Source: Phocaeicola sp.
GTDB taxonomy: Bacteria; Bacteroidota; Bacteroidia; Bacteroidales; Bacteroidaceae
Length of the DNA: 42,185 bases
Reading direction: 5' to 3'
Assembly: GCA_020026175.1 (NCBI GenBank)
Contig: JAHHQV010000021.1
Span: 1-42,185 of the forward strand
Shown: one piece after another, positions 42,184-42,185 of the stretch
How positions within the stretch are numbered: the stretch's first letter is position 1
Layout: every line of letters starts with the position of its first letter
Notes under the pieces: model-generated
Told to the model about the DNA's origin: nothing
Databases searched by the model: none
What the model saw: the letters and a program-made list of their open reading frames with translations, nothing else
Position numbers and translations under genes: made by a program

Positions 42184-42185
42184 TC

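Noticed and set aside
1..42185. CRISPR array or tRNA/rRNA genes
   Set aside because: No regularly spaced repeats with unique spacers and no tRNA cloverleaf or rRNA core sequence were recognised; the short tandem arrays have no spacers.

Overview
The window reads as Bacteroidales chromosome, most like Bacteroides/Phocaeicola; I cannot fix the species. The evidence is promoters of the Bacteroides type (TTTG, about 19-21 nt, TAnnTTTG), Bacteroidetes-type omega subunit and BamD genes, the BT4734/DUF4248/HU/amidase gene set that commonly accompanies surface-polysaccharide loci in this group, and a UpxY-type antiterminator.

Layout. (1) 233-3479: a WecA/MraY-like phosphoglycosyltransferase, a Wzi-like outer-membrane protein and a lipoprotein, behind a near-perfect promoter. 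(2) 3588-6880: a perfect 1612-bp tandem duplication of an AAA-ATPase/PD-(D/E)XK gene, with the remnant of a third copy on the left and a 13-bp tandem repeat array on the right. (3) 7352-12705: amidase and HU-like genes, then core genes (DUF4293, rpoZ, bamD, all minus; uvrB, plus). (4) 12803-15810: DUF4248 and BT4734/DUF3987 primase-like genes. They and the amidase/HU pair look like one accessory set split by the core genes. (5) 16120-20298: a HAD phosphatase with a long extension, Wza-like exporter and Wzc-like tyrosine kinase, closed by a strong terminator. (6) 20529-26454: an AT-rich accessory segment holding three candidate defence or stress modules: HEPN/unknown/SecB-like; an ATPase with a small partner; and an overlapping ATPase/TOPRIM pair. 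The antiterminator upxY lies among them. (7) 26625-36469: a very AT-rich glycan cluster (Wzx, PP-loop protein, acyltransferase, F420H2-dehydrogenase-like Fe-S protein, pyruvyltransferase, Wzy-like polymerase, two glycosyltransferases). (8) 36466-39244: a defective IS66 element preceded by two stacked IS66 5' remnants. (9) 39351-42111: alpha-1,2-fucosyltransferase, GT2 and a WcaJ-like initiating sugar transferase.

How it fits together: regions 5 and 7-9 encode a Wzx/Wzy-type surface polysaccharide, probably fucosylated and possibly pyruvylated and acylated. The sugar transferase at the right end probably starts the repeat unit. The glycosyltransferases extend it, Wzx flips it, the EpsG-like protein polymerises it, and Wzc/Wza control length and export. 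UpxY would let RNA polymerase read through its long leader.

The most striking observation is in region 6. The roughly 150-nt leader of upxY occurs twice. The second copy sits not before an upxY start but before the ATPase/TOPRIM pair, and that pair is followed at once by an orphan KOW-domain fragment of a second upxY. The simplest reading is that a PARIS/OLD-like two-gene cassette replaced the front of a duplicated upxY and now sits behind a capsule-type antitermination leader.
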